This document shows positions 35,778 to 42,844 of a stretch of DNA of 42,844 bases, one piece after another. The notes beneath the pieces are model-generated. The model saw only the letters and a program-made list of their open reading frames with translations, had not been told where the DNA came from and ran no database searches. Origin of the DNA: Bacteroidales bacterium (GTDB taxonomy: Bacteria; Bacteroidota; Bacteroidia; Bacteroidales; UBA1556). A program made the translations under genes and the position numbers. Within the stretch, counting starts at the first letter, position 1; every line of letters starts with the position of its first letter. The stretch covers positions 19,214 through 62,057 of the forward strand of contig JAOZSY010000001.1 in the NCBI GenBank assembly GCA_029939445.1. Reading direction: 5' to 3'.

Positions 35778-36644
35778 CTATTGTCCTAAATAAGTTTTTA
35801 ATAATTTACTTCTAGAATTATGTTTAAGTCTTCTGATAGCCTTTTCTTTAATTTGACGAACTCTTTCACGTGTAAGACCAAATTTAATTCCTATTTCATC
35901 TAGAGTCCAGCTATGACCATGGCCTATACCGTAATATAAGTTTATAACATCTCTTTCCTTTTCGCTAAGAGTACTTAATGAACGAGCAATTTCTTGCCCT
36001 AACGACTCTTTAATAAGATCAGTATCTGTATTTGGATCTTCATTATTAATCATTACATCAAGCATGCTAGATGTTTCACCTTCCATAAGGGGAGCATCTA
36101 CTGATACATGACGCGAATGCATTTTTTGTGAAGCTTTAATTTTGTAAATTGGCAAGTCCAATTCCTCAGCAAGTTCTGTAGCAGTCGGAGGGCGACCAAG
36201 TTCTTGTTCCATCTTTGCAGAAGCTTTGTTTATTCTATTTAATGAACCTACCTGATTCAAGGGAAGGCGTACAATACGAGATTGCTCAGCTAGTGCCTGC
36301 AATATTGATTGACGAATCCACCATACAGCATAAGAAATAAACTTAAATCCACGAGTTTCATCAAAACGTTTTGCAGCTTTTATTAAACCAAGATTACCTT
36401 CATTAATTAAATCAGGTAAACTTAATCCTTGATTTTGATACTGTTTAGCAACAGATACAACAAATCTAAGGTTGGCTTTAGTAAGTTTATCTAAAGCTCT
36501 TTGGTCTCCTTTTCGAATTAATTGAGCTAAGCGAACTTCCTCATCCGCAGTAATTAAGTCTTCGCGACCTATATCCTGTAGATACTTATCTAGTGAGGCT
36601 GTTTGTCGATTAGTAATCGATTTAGTTATTTTTAACTGTCTCAT
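35778..36644 (-). CDS. rpoD: Primary sigma factor (RpoD/SigA, short Bacteroidota type)
   Basis: The 288-residue protein has region 1.2 and region 2 ([53 protein letters not shown]), region 3 ([14 protein letters not shown]), and the region 4.2 helix-turn-helix ([22 protein letters not shown]). It lacks the long region 1.1 of E. coli sigma-70, as usual in Bacteroidota. It directs RNA polymerase to housekeeping promoters, presumably the TTG/TAnnTTTG sites seen throughout this window. Its own promoter fits this pattern. Confidence 0.96.
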   Translation of the reverse strand: MRQLKITKSITNRQTASLDKYLQDIGREDLITADEEVRLAQLIRKGDQRALDKLTKANLRFVVSVAKQYQNQGLSLPDLINEGNLGLIKAAKRFDETRGFKFISYAVWWIRQSILQALAEQSRIVRLPLNQVGSLNRINKASAKMEQELGRPPTATELAEELDLPIYKIKASQKMHSRHVSVDAPLMEGETSSMLDVMINNEDPNTDTDLIKESLGQEIARSLSTLSEKERDVINLYYGIGHGHSWTLDEIGIKFGLTRERVRQIKEKAIRRLKHNSRSKLLKTYLGQ

Positions 36645-36739
36645 ATATTAATATTTGTATTTACTTTTAGTAAATCTATTAACTAGTAGGTATTATATTT
36701 ATAAGCAAATAATTAGATTAATTTTCACACTCTTGTATG

Positions 36740-36770
36740 CAAATCTATGAAATTAAAAACTTAAATCCAA
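36740..36770 (-). promoter_or_regulatory. Promoter of the primary sigma factor gene
   Basis: On the minus strand TTG (36768-36770) and TAGATTTG (36740-36747) are 20 bases apart, a good Bacteroidota promoter, 95 bases before the ATG at 36644. Confidence 0.65.
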
Positions 36771-36796
36771 ATATATTATCATTTGTATAATTAAAA

Positions 36797-38254
36797 TTAT
36801 ATTCCTATGCCATAATATGCTCTTACACCGTTTGGATATAGACCTTCTATAAGTATTCCACCTGAAGTGTTTTTAAGAGCTTCTTCTACTTCTTTTACAG
36901 TTGTAACTTTATTTTTATCTATAGTTTGTAATATAAAGCCTGAACGTATGCCTGCTGATTTAAATAAACCAACTTCAATGCTTGTAACTTGCACACCATA
37001 GTTTATTTGTAAGTTTTTCTTTAAAGAGCTGGATATTACCTCAAATTTGGCTCCTGTGCGTTGCATATTATTCAATTCAGAAACATCATCAAGTTTTGTT
37101 TCACCATATGTATTGGTTAATACAACATCGTAATCTTTAATCTTTTGATTATGAATAATTTCAAGCTTAATCTTATCGCCAGGGCGATGTAAGCCTACTC
37201 TTTCAAGTAATTCTGATGAACTATTAACTGAGATGTTGTCTACCTTTAGAATAATATCACCTTGTTCAATACCTGATTGCTTAGCCGCACCTTTTTCTAA
37301 TATTGATTCTACATAAACTCCTGCAATTTGATCAAGATTAAGTTTTTTAGCTAATTTGGCGTCTACCTCTTTAATTGTAACTCCGATATAAGCTCTTTGA
37401 ACTCTTCCAAACTCTTTAAGATCCTTAACAACCTTCTTTACAATGCTAACAGGAATAGCAAAAGAATAACCAATATAACTACCAGTACGAGAGGCTATTG
37501 CTGCATTTATCCCTACAAGTTTGCCATCAGTATCAACTAATGCGCCTCCTGAGTTGCCAGGATTAACTACTGCATCGGTTTGTAAAAACGATTCGATAGC
37601 TGAATTTGTTCCTAGTATATTTATATTTCTAGCTTTTGCACTAATAATTCCTGCAGTTACTGTTGATGTAAGGTTAAATGGATTACCTACTGCTAGTACC
37701 CATGCTCCTACTTCTAATTTGTCAGAATTGCCATAAGAAATAAACTCTAAATCCTTTTCCTCTATCTTCAATAATGCAAGGTCTGTTGTGGGATCAGTTC
37801 CTATTATTTTTGCATTATAAATTCTTTTATCATTTAGTGTTATTGTAATTTTATCAGCCTCTTGCACTACGTGGTTATTGGTAACAATATATCCGTTGGA
37901 AGATAGAATTACTCCTGAGCCCGATGCTCTTAGTACAGAGTTGCTTCTTTTTTTGTTCCCAAAGAAATCATTAATACTAAAATAATCATCATAAACACTA
38001 CTCTTACTAGTAAATTCGGTAAGTATATATACCACTGAATGAAGTGTTTTATTTGCAGCAACCTTTAAATCAGGACTTGCATATGTAGCATCAGGATTAT
38101 TTCTTACTCTTTGAAACATAGCTGGGTTAATCACCTCATCTTTAATAGTATTATCTGTTATTAGTTCATTATTATTGTTTGTATAATGCTGAAAACCTGC
38201 AACAATTAGCCCTCCAATAATTGCTATTGATAATATTTTAATGAATTCTTTCAT
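36797..38254 (-). CDS. HtrA/DegP-like periplasmic serine protease
   Basis: The 485-residue protein has an N-terminal hydrophobic helix (5-20) for export or anchoring. The trypsin-like domain has catalytic His128 (TNNHVV), Asp158 (DPTTDLALLKI) and Ser235 (NPGNSGGALV). PDZ1 (about 285-380) has the AYIGVTI and GAAKQSGIEQGDIIL motifs. A second PDZ (about 400-483) is degenerate but includes KSAGIRSGFILQTID. HtrA enzymes degrade or refold damaged envelope proteins. The long leader upstream may add regulation. Confidence 0.95.
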   Translation of the reverse strand: MKEFIKILSIAIIGGLIVAGFQHYTNNNNELITDNTIKDEVINPAMFQRVRNNPDATYASPDLKVAANKTLHSVVYILTEFTSKSSVYDDYFSINDFFGNKKRSNSVLRASGSGVILSSNGYIVTNNHVVQEADKITITLNDKRIYNAKIIGTDPTTDLALLKIEEKDLEFISYGNSDKLEVGAWVLAVGNPFNLTSTVTAGIISAKARNINILGTNSAIESFLQTDAVVNPGNSGGALVDTDGKLVGINAAIASRTGSYIGYSFAIPVSIVKKVVKDLKEFGRVQRAYIGVTIKEVDAKLAKKLNLDQIAGVYVESILEKGAAKQSGIEQGDIILKVDNISVNSSSELLERVGLHRPGDKIKLEIIHNQKIKDYDVVLTNTYGETKLDDVSELNNMQRTGAKFEVISSSLKKNLQINYGVQVTSIEVGLFKSAGIRSGFILQTIDKNKVTTVKEVEEALKNTSGGILIEGLYPNGVRAYYGIGI

Positions 38255-38451
38255 TATATTTCTGTTTAATTAATTTAATTATTTACGTATTGTTAAGTGA
38301 TTTGTTACATTATTTACTTAAATATTATGATGATATTAATAACTGTTCATTTACATTATTTTTAGTAGTTTATTTTGTATGCAAAAAATATGTATTTGAA
38401 TTATTTTGCAATAATATAGGATACAATAACTCTATAGCGAATACTGAACGC

Positions 38452-38479
38452 AAATTTAAAAAGTTATTATTAGAATCAA
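38452..38479 (-). promoter_or_regulatory. Promoter of the HtrA gene, implying a leader of about 190 bases
   Basis: Minus-strand TTG (38477-38479) and TAAATTTG (38452-38459) are 17 bases apart. Transcription would start near 38445, about 190 bases before the ATG at 38254. The leader (38255-38445) is AT-rich and shows no strong hairpin or gene. Confidence 0.5.
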
Positions 38480-38532
38480 AGTTAAATGGTGTTAATTGAT
38501 TGTGATATTTTATCTAGTTTTTTTAGTATAAA

Positions 38533-39606
38533 CTATTTATATTCGAGCACTTCTGTTTCGTTCTTAATAACGCGAAGTCCATTCATAGCAAGGGCTTTCA
38601 TCTCATCTTCACCAGGATAAACAAATATACGTGCAATATGCTGTATGCGTTTGTTTAACATATCAATAAATGGTTTGCCATACGCAATGCCACCAGTTAG
38701 TAATATTGCGTTTACATTACCTTCTAGTACAGTGGCCATACTGCCAATTTCTTTTGCAACTTGATAAGCCATTCCTTCTTCAATAAGAGCAGCTTTTTTG
38801 TCTCCATTCTTACTTGCAGATTCTACCTTATATGCATCATTAGTATCGAGGTAAGCCATGTATCCCCCTTTACCAACTATCATTTTTTTCATATCATCTT
38901 TGGTGTAATCTCCACTAAAACAGGCTTCAACTACAGCTCCTATTGGAAGAGTTCCTGATCTTTCGGGTGAATACGGACCATCACCATCAAGGGCTTGGTT
39001 TACATCTATTACTTTACCTTTTTTATGAGCTCCAACACTAATTCCACCTCCCATATGGGCAACTATTAAATTTAATTCATTGTATTCTAGGTGGTGAGTT
39101 TTAGCATGATTTCTAGCAATGGCTTTTTGATTTAATGCGTGAAAAATAGATCTTCTTTCAAAATTTGGATGACCCGAAAGTCTTGCTAAATCTTCAAATT
39201 CATCAACAACAACTGGGTCAACAATATAGGCTTTGGCATCAGGAAGTTGTTTTGCTATTTCATTAGCTATTAGTCCGCCAAGGTTGCTAGCGTGCTGGCC
39301 CATTATTCCTGTTTTTAGGTCCTTAATTAAAGCATCGTTAACTGCATAAACTCCTGATGGAATAGGTTTTACGAGTCCACCACGACCCATTACAATTATA
39401 ATTTTATCAGTTTCTATTTGAGCATTTCTTATTTCTTCAAGAATAATATTCATACGAAACTCGAACTGAGATGCAATATCAGTATATGGTTTTAACTCTT
39501 CTGAACTATGAGAAATAGATTTAATAAAAATTCTATTACTTCGTCTATAGATAGCTATTTTTGTAGAGGTAGAACCTGGGTTTATGGCTAAGATTAATTC
39601 TTGCAT
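38533..39606 (-). CDS. buk: Butyrate kinase
   Basis: The 357-residue protein interconverts butyrate and butyryl phosphate with ATP/ADP; branched-chain acids are possible substrates. The fold is the acetate/propionate kinase type: LAINPGSTSTKIAIY at the N-terminus for phosphate, GGGISVGAHKKGKVIDVNQ in the middle, and the LLTGGIAYGKPF adenosine loop. The ATG at 39606 is chosen because an in-frame TTG at 39639 lies inside the likely -7 box (39637-39644). The usual partner, phosphotransbutyrylase (ptb), is not in this window. Confidence 0.93.
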   Translation of the reverse strand: MQELILAINPGSTSTKIAIYRRSNRIFIKSISHSSEELKPYTDIASQFEFRMNIILEEIRNAQIETDKIIIVMGRGGLVKPIPSGVYAVNDALIKDLKTGIMGQHASNLGGLIANEIAKQLPDAKAYIVDPVVVDEFEDLARLSGHPNFERRSIFHALNQKAIARNHAKTHHLEYNELNLIVAHMGGGISVGAHKKGKVIDVNQALDGDGPYSPERSGTLPIGAVVEACFSGDYTKDDMKKMIVGKGGYMAYLDTNDAYKVESASKNGDKKAALIEEGMAYQVAKEIGSMATVLEGNVNAILLTGGIAYGKPFIDMLNKRIQHIARIFVYPGEDEMKALAMNGLRVIKNETEVLEYK

Positions 39607-39636
39607 ACAACTGATATTATTGTTTCTTATTCTTCG

Positions 39637-39644
39637 CAAAACTA
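39637..39644 (-). promoter_or_regulatory. Candidate -7 box (TAGTTTTG) for butyrate kinase
   Basis: Minus-strand TAGTTTTG sits 31 bases before the ATG at 39606 and excludes the upstream TTG as a start. No -33 TTG is evident. Confidence 0.45.
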
Positions 39645-39772
39645 ATCTAATAATGTATGTTTATTTGTTAAAGAATCTTTTAAAATAGGCTCTTTAGCAT
39701 TGTTTAATATCAACTAACATTTGTAAGTTGAAAACATTTTTTATACTTTAGTTTATACATATTTATCATTAG

Positions 39773-39780
39773 TAAATTTG
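39773..39780 (+). promoter_or_regulatory. Candidate -7 box (TAAATTTG) for the FtsB/DivIC-like gene
   Basis: TAAATTTG lies 30 bases before the ATG at 39810. A -33 TTG at the right distance is lacking. Confidence 0.4.
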
Positions 39781-39809
39781 TGCTGTACTTGTTGAATAAA
39801 TAATTATAT

Positions 39810-40106
39810 ATGAAATCTATTAAGAGTGTTATTAAAGTATTTAAAAATAAATATGTATTAACTATATTGGGATTTCTTGTGCTTATTATATTTATAGATG
39901 CCAATAGTTATCGTCAACAGCGTAGATTAAACAAAGAATTAGCAAAAGTATCTGAAGAGAAAAAGTTTTATGAGAAACAGATTGCTGCAGATAAAAAACG
40001 TGCTAATAAGCTAATGTCTGATGATGAAAGTCTTGAGAAATATGCTAGAGAACATTATTTAATGAAAAAAGATAAAGAAGATGTTTATTTATTAATAATA
40101 AAATAA
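39810..40106 (+). CDS. FtsB/DivIC-like septum formation initiator
   Basis: The 98-residue protein has a single membrane helix (about 16-31) after a short positive N-terminus. A coiled coil follows (about 35-70), then the conserved ending DESLEKYAREHYLMKKDKEDVYLL, typical of FtsB/DivIC. It is expected to bind FtsL and FtsQ and stabilise the division site. It stands alone, divergent from butyrate kinase and convergent with the histidine kinase. Confidence 0.9.
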   Translation: MKSIKSVIKVFKNKYVLTILGFLVLIIFIDANSYRQQRRLNKELAKVSEEKKFYEKQIAADKKRANKLMSDDESLEKYAREHYLMKKDKEDVYLLIIK

Positions 40107-40220
40107 ATTATTCTCCCATAGTAAAAAAAATACCCATCCATTCAGGTTTTGAGTGACTATATTGTATTCACGTATTTAATCCTTATTTTTCTATTATTTA
40201 AAACCAAACTAATTTGCTTA

Positions 40221-42844
40221 TTAGATAGGGGACTCAATAAGAGGAAACTTAATTGTGAACTTAGTGCCTTTACCATATTTAGATGCAACATCTATTTTAC
40301 CATCCATTAGTTCTACCAGGCTTTTTGTAATGCTTAAACCTAAGCCCGATCCTGCAATGATATTTTTGCTTTCTAGCTGAATAAATCTACCAAATATTAG
40401 ATGCAATTTTTCTGGCATAATGCCTATACCACTATCAGATACGGTTATTATTACTTCTTTGTTTACTATATCTGCCGCTATGGAAATATCTCCTTTATTT
40501 GTAAATTTAATTGCATTATCTAACAGGTTATTAAATATTTGATGTATGCGAGTGGTATCTGCGTATATATAAATAGGATTATGTTTAATAATAATATTTA
40601 GCGAAAGGCCATCTTTCTTTTTAATTATTTGATTATAGTTTATTCCAATATTATGTATTATTTTATTTAGGCTAGTAGGTTTACTGTTAATTTCAATTAC
40701 TCCTGATTCTATTTTTGAAATATCTATAATATCATTAATTAGAACGAGTAAATCCTCACCCTTCGATTGTATAATATCTATATATCTATCAATCTCTTTT
40801 TTCGATAAATTATCGTCTTTAAGTAAGTCAGAAAAGCCAATAATTGCATTCATTGGATTTCTAATTTCATGCGACATATTGGCAAGAAAGGCAGTTTTTA
40901 ATCGATCATGTTCTACAGCTTTTTCTTTTGCGGTAAATAGTTCATGTTGTATGCGTTTACTTTCAGTTATATCTCGTACTACAAATAGAATGCAATCTTC
41001 TTTGTTTATCTTAATCATTTGTCCAGATATTAATCCTGAGAATAATTCGCCATCTTTTTTCTTAAACAGAAATTCTTTATTATCAATCTTTCCATCTTTT
41101 TCAAGAAGTGAGATGATTGTTTCTCTATCTTCAATATTATTGTAAATCTCAAGTTCTTTATCTGTTTTGCCGATTAATTCTTTATTACTATAATTGCTAA
41201 TAGTAGAAAAACTAGGATTTACATCTAGTATTAAACCATTATCTCTCCGTAAAATGCTAATTGCATTAGGGTTTGAGTCAAAAATACTGTGGAACTTATA
41301 TTCACTCTCTTTTAATTTATTTGTCCAGTTTATACGATCTGTAATATCTTCAAACATGCTCATTATAGCATTATTATCATTGTACTGAATAGGGGAGCTT
41401 ACTAGTTCAATAACACGTTCTTCACCTTTATTATTATAAAAAATATTCTGAGATTTAGGTAGGGGTAGATTTGTTTTTTTTAGCTTCATCACTCTAGCAG
41501 CTATGTTTTCTTTATTACTAGAATGTATAAAGTCAAAAATATTAATACCGATAAAGTACTTCTTTTTAACTTTGTTTTTACTACCTTTATTCATAAAGTT
41601 CAAGGCTGCAGGGTTTATTTCAATAATCCTAGAATTTTTATGTATAACAATTGGTAGTGGTGTAAGTTTAAAAATTTGCTTGTAATTATTTATTGTGTCT
41701 TTTAGTCTAGTTTCAACTTCTTTTAGTTTTGTAATATCTTCAGCGGTCTTGATATATCCAGTCTTTTCACCTTTTTCATTATTAAACGGTGAGATTTCTG
41801 CTCTTTCCCAATATGTGGCACCATTTTTTGTTTTATTAATAAATTCACCTTTCCAACTTTTATTTTCATTTAGATTTGACCATAAATCATCAGAGGGGTC
41901 TAAGAGTCCAGATTTTAAAATCTCCGGCTCTTCACCTAAAGATTCAGCATAAGAATAGCCAGTTATTTCCGTAAATTTCTTATTTACATAAACTATCCTA
42001 TTTTCTAGATTAGTTATAACTATAATTGATGTACTATGATCAATTGCTTGATTAAGTAAATTTAATTCTTTATTGTTCTTGTTTATCTGGCTAATATCCT
42101 GTGTGTGTGTTATTATCTTTACTATATTTCCTGATGAGTCTCTAACAGCTTTTGCAATTCTATTTGTTTTAATAATTTCACCTTTACTATTAATAAGATC
42201 TAAGCAAACATCAACGTTGCCGGTTTTTAGGAATTTTTTAAAGTTATTCTTAAAATTTTCTTGTTGGTCCTTACTAATATATGTAGATACATGTTTCCCA
42301 ATTATATCTTCTTTGCGATACCCTAAAATCTCACATTCCATACGGTTAACACTCTTAATATAACCATCCTTATCCATAACGCTTATTCCAACTGGTGCTT
42401 CTTCAAATATTGCTGCATATGTGTCTTTAAGATTATCTTTATGATTTGTTGTATTACTATTTATTCTACAAACTTCATTAGAAATACTATCCGATATATT
42501 ATTGATTATCTCATTATGCAATCCACTATTATCAAATGCTATTTCTATATTTAGTACAATTATACCATAGACATCTGTATTGTCTATAATAGATTTGGCA
42601 ATTGTAGGAGTATTGGTTTTAATACAATGATTATTTTTTCTAATTATATCGATAGATTTATCAATACTGTTACTGTTTAAAACGTTTCTATAGCAATCAT
42701 TAATTGCTTGTTTATCTTTACTAGTAGTATCACTATTGCTACAAAATATTGTATTATTCTTTTTTATATATACAAATGCATTGCTATAAAACTTACAACG
42801 GTCAATTAATAGACAAGCTTTATTAAATAAATTTTCTAGATTAT
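40221..42844 (-). CDS. Multi-PAS sensor histidine kinase, 5' end beyond window edge
   Basis: The frame stays open from the stop at 40221 to the right edge (873 codons seen); the TTG at 42521 is in-frame and not a convincing start. Upstream of it, residues such as NAFVYIKKNNTIFC and VYGIIVLNIEIAF look like a GAF-type sensor domain. About four PAS domains follow (landmarks APVGISVMDKDGYI, NRIVYVNKKF, SRIIEINPAAL, GLILDVNPSFS). The kinase core has the H-box ANMSHEIRNPMNA (phosphorylated His at 40869-40871), the N-box FNNLLDNAIKFT, SDSGIGI and GSGLGLSITKSL. No membrane helix or receiver domain is seen in the visible part; no response regulator gene is adjacent. The signal is unknown. Confidence 0.93.
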   Translation of the reverse strand, partial: NLENLFNKACLLIDRCKFYSNAFVYIKKNNTIFCSNSDTTSKDKQAINDCYRNVLNSNSIDKSIDIIRKNNHCIKTNTPTIAKSIIDNTDVYGIIVLNIEIAFDNSGLHNEIINNISDSISNEVCRINSNTTNHKDNLKDTYAAIFEEAPVGISVMDKDGYIKSVNRMECEILGYRKEDIIGKHVSTYISKDQQENFKNNFKKFLKTGNVDVCLDLINSKGEIIKTNRIAKAVRDSSGNIVKIITHTQDISQINKNNKELNLLNQAIDHSTSIIVITNLENRIVYVNKKFTEITGYSYAESLGEEPEILKSGLLDPSDDLWSNLNENKSWKGEFINKTKNGATYWERAEISPFNNEKGEKTGYIKTAEDITKLKEVETRLKDTINNYKQIFKLTPLPIVIHKNSRIIEINPAALNFMNKGSKNKVKKKYFIGINIFDFIHSSNKENIAARVMKLKKTNLPLPKSQNIFYNNKGEERVIELVSSPIQYNDNNAIMSMFEDITDRINWTNKLKESEYKFHSIFDSNPNAISILRRDNGLILDVNPSFSTISNYSNKELIGKTDKELEIYNNIEDRETIISLLEKDGKIDNKEFLFKKKDGELFSGLISGQMIKINKEDCILFVVRDITESKRIQHELFTAKEKAVEHDRLKTAFLANMSHEIRNPMNAIIGFSDLLKDDNLSKKEIDRYIDIIQSKGEDLLVLINDIIDISKIESGVIEINSKPTSLNKIIHNIGINYNQIIKKKDGLSLNIIIKHNPIYIYADTTRIHQIFNNLLDNAIKFTNKGDISIAADIVNKEVIITVSDSGIGIMPEKLHLIFGRFIQLESKNIIAGSGLGLSITKSLVELMDGKIDVASKYGKGTKFTIKFPLIESPI

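Noticed and set aside
38290..38499. 69-codon plus-strand frame between the HtrA and butyrate kinase genes
   Set aside because: It overlaps the minus-strand HtrA promoter and leader, has an AT-driven composition, and shows no family resemblance or promoter of its own.
1..42844. CRISPR arrays, insertion sequences, prophage or toxin-antitoxin pairs
   Set aside because: No spaced direct repeats, transposase, integrase, phage structural motifs or small toxin-antitoxin gene pairs were seen on either strand.

Overview
The window looks like chromosomal DNA of a low-GC member of the Bacteroidota. Three things support this. First, promoter-like elements upstream of many genes match the Bacteroidota form (TTG, about 17-23 bases, TAnnTTTG). 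Second, two very large surface proteins are encoded; one ends in a type B type IX secretion (T9SS) sorting domain, and a PorG-like T9SS gene is present. Third, typical Bacteroidota gene clusters occur: porG-like/uppS/bamA/skp/skp, the short primary sigma factor, a DUF1599/BT_3928-type pair, and a 29-residue AURKAIP1/COX24-type basic protein. I see no insertion sequence, phage, CRISPR array or other clear accessory island. No gene-free stretch exceeds 300 bases.

Layout. 1-5044 (minus): a giant beta-helix/Ig-like surface protein whose 3' end lies off the left edge. 5315-5388: tRNA-His with a terminator, then a YdfG-like dehydrogenase. 6673-7726 (plus): bactofilin, an AtpI/AtpZ-like protein and a small membrane protein, closed by a two-way terminator. 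7822-11807 (minus): unknown exported protein, ftsK, lolA. 12035-13201: glycosyltransferase. 13207-15975 (minus): CUB/P-domain surface protein with a T9SS type B tail. 16307-18133: a large unrecognised protein with conserved-looking cysteine motifs. 18340-18732: HU plus the 29-residue basic protein. 18995-20545: RNase E/G with a structured leader.

20691-23156: recX, prfB and nadK, with prfB carrying a programmed +1 frameshift. 23277-28803: envelope biogenesis cluster (porG-like, uppS, bamA, two skp/ompH). 29093-31451: tpiA, ruvX, def and a lipoprotein. 31586-34482: tandem DUF1599 protein, DoxX/thioredoxin-like protein and a DppB-type permease. 34479-35692: HEAT-like protein (minus) and a polytopic membrane protein. 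35778-38254 (minus): primary sigma factor and an HtrA protease. 38533-39606 (minus): butyrate kinase. 39810-40106: FtsB/DivIC-like protein. 40221-42844 (minus): multi-PAS histidine kinase that runs off the right edge.

Much of the window serves the envelope. BamA and Skp would insert outer-membrane proteins, LolA carries lipoproteins, UppS makes the lipid carrier, HtrA deals with misfolded periplasmic proteins, and the PorG-like protein belongs with the T9SS that would export proteins such as those at 1-5044 and 13207-15975. The rest is housekeeping: division, translation termination, formyl removal, RNA decay, recombination and glycolysis. The most interesting items are the unrecognised 608-residue protein, the prfB frameshift in a phylum that makes little use of Shine-Dalgarno initiation, the structured RNase E/G leader, and inverted repeats in two divergent promoter regions. 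I did not find convincing evidence for a wholly new multi-gene system.
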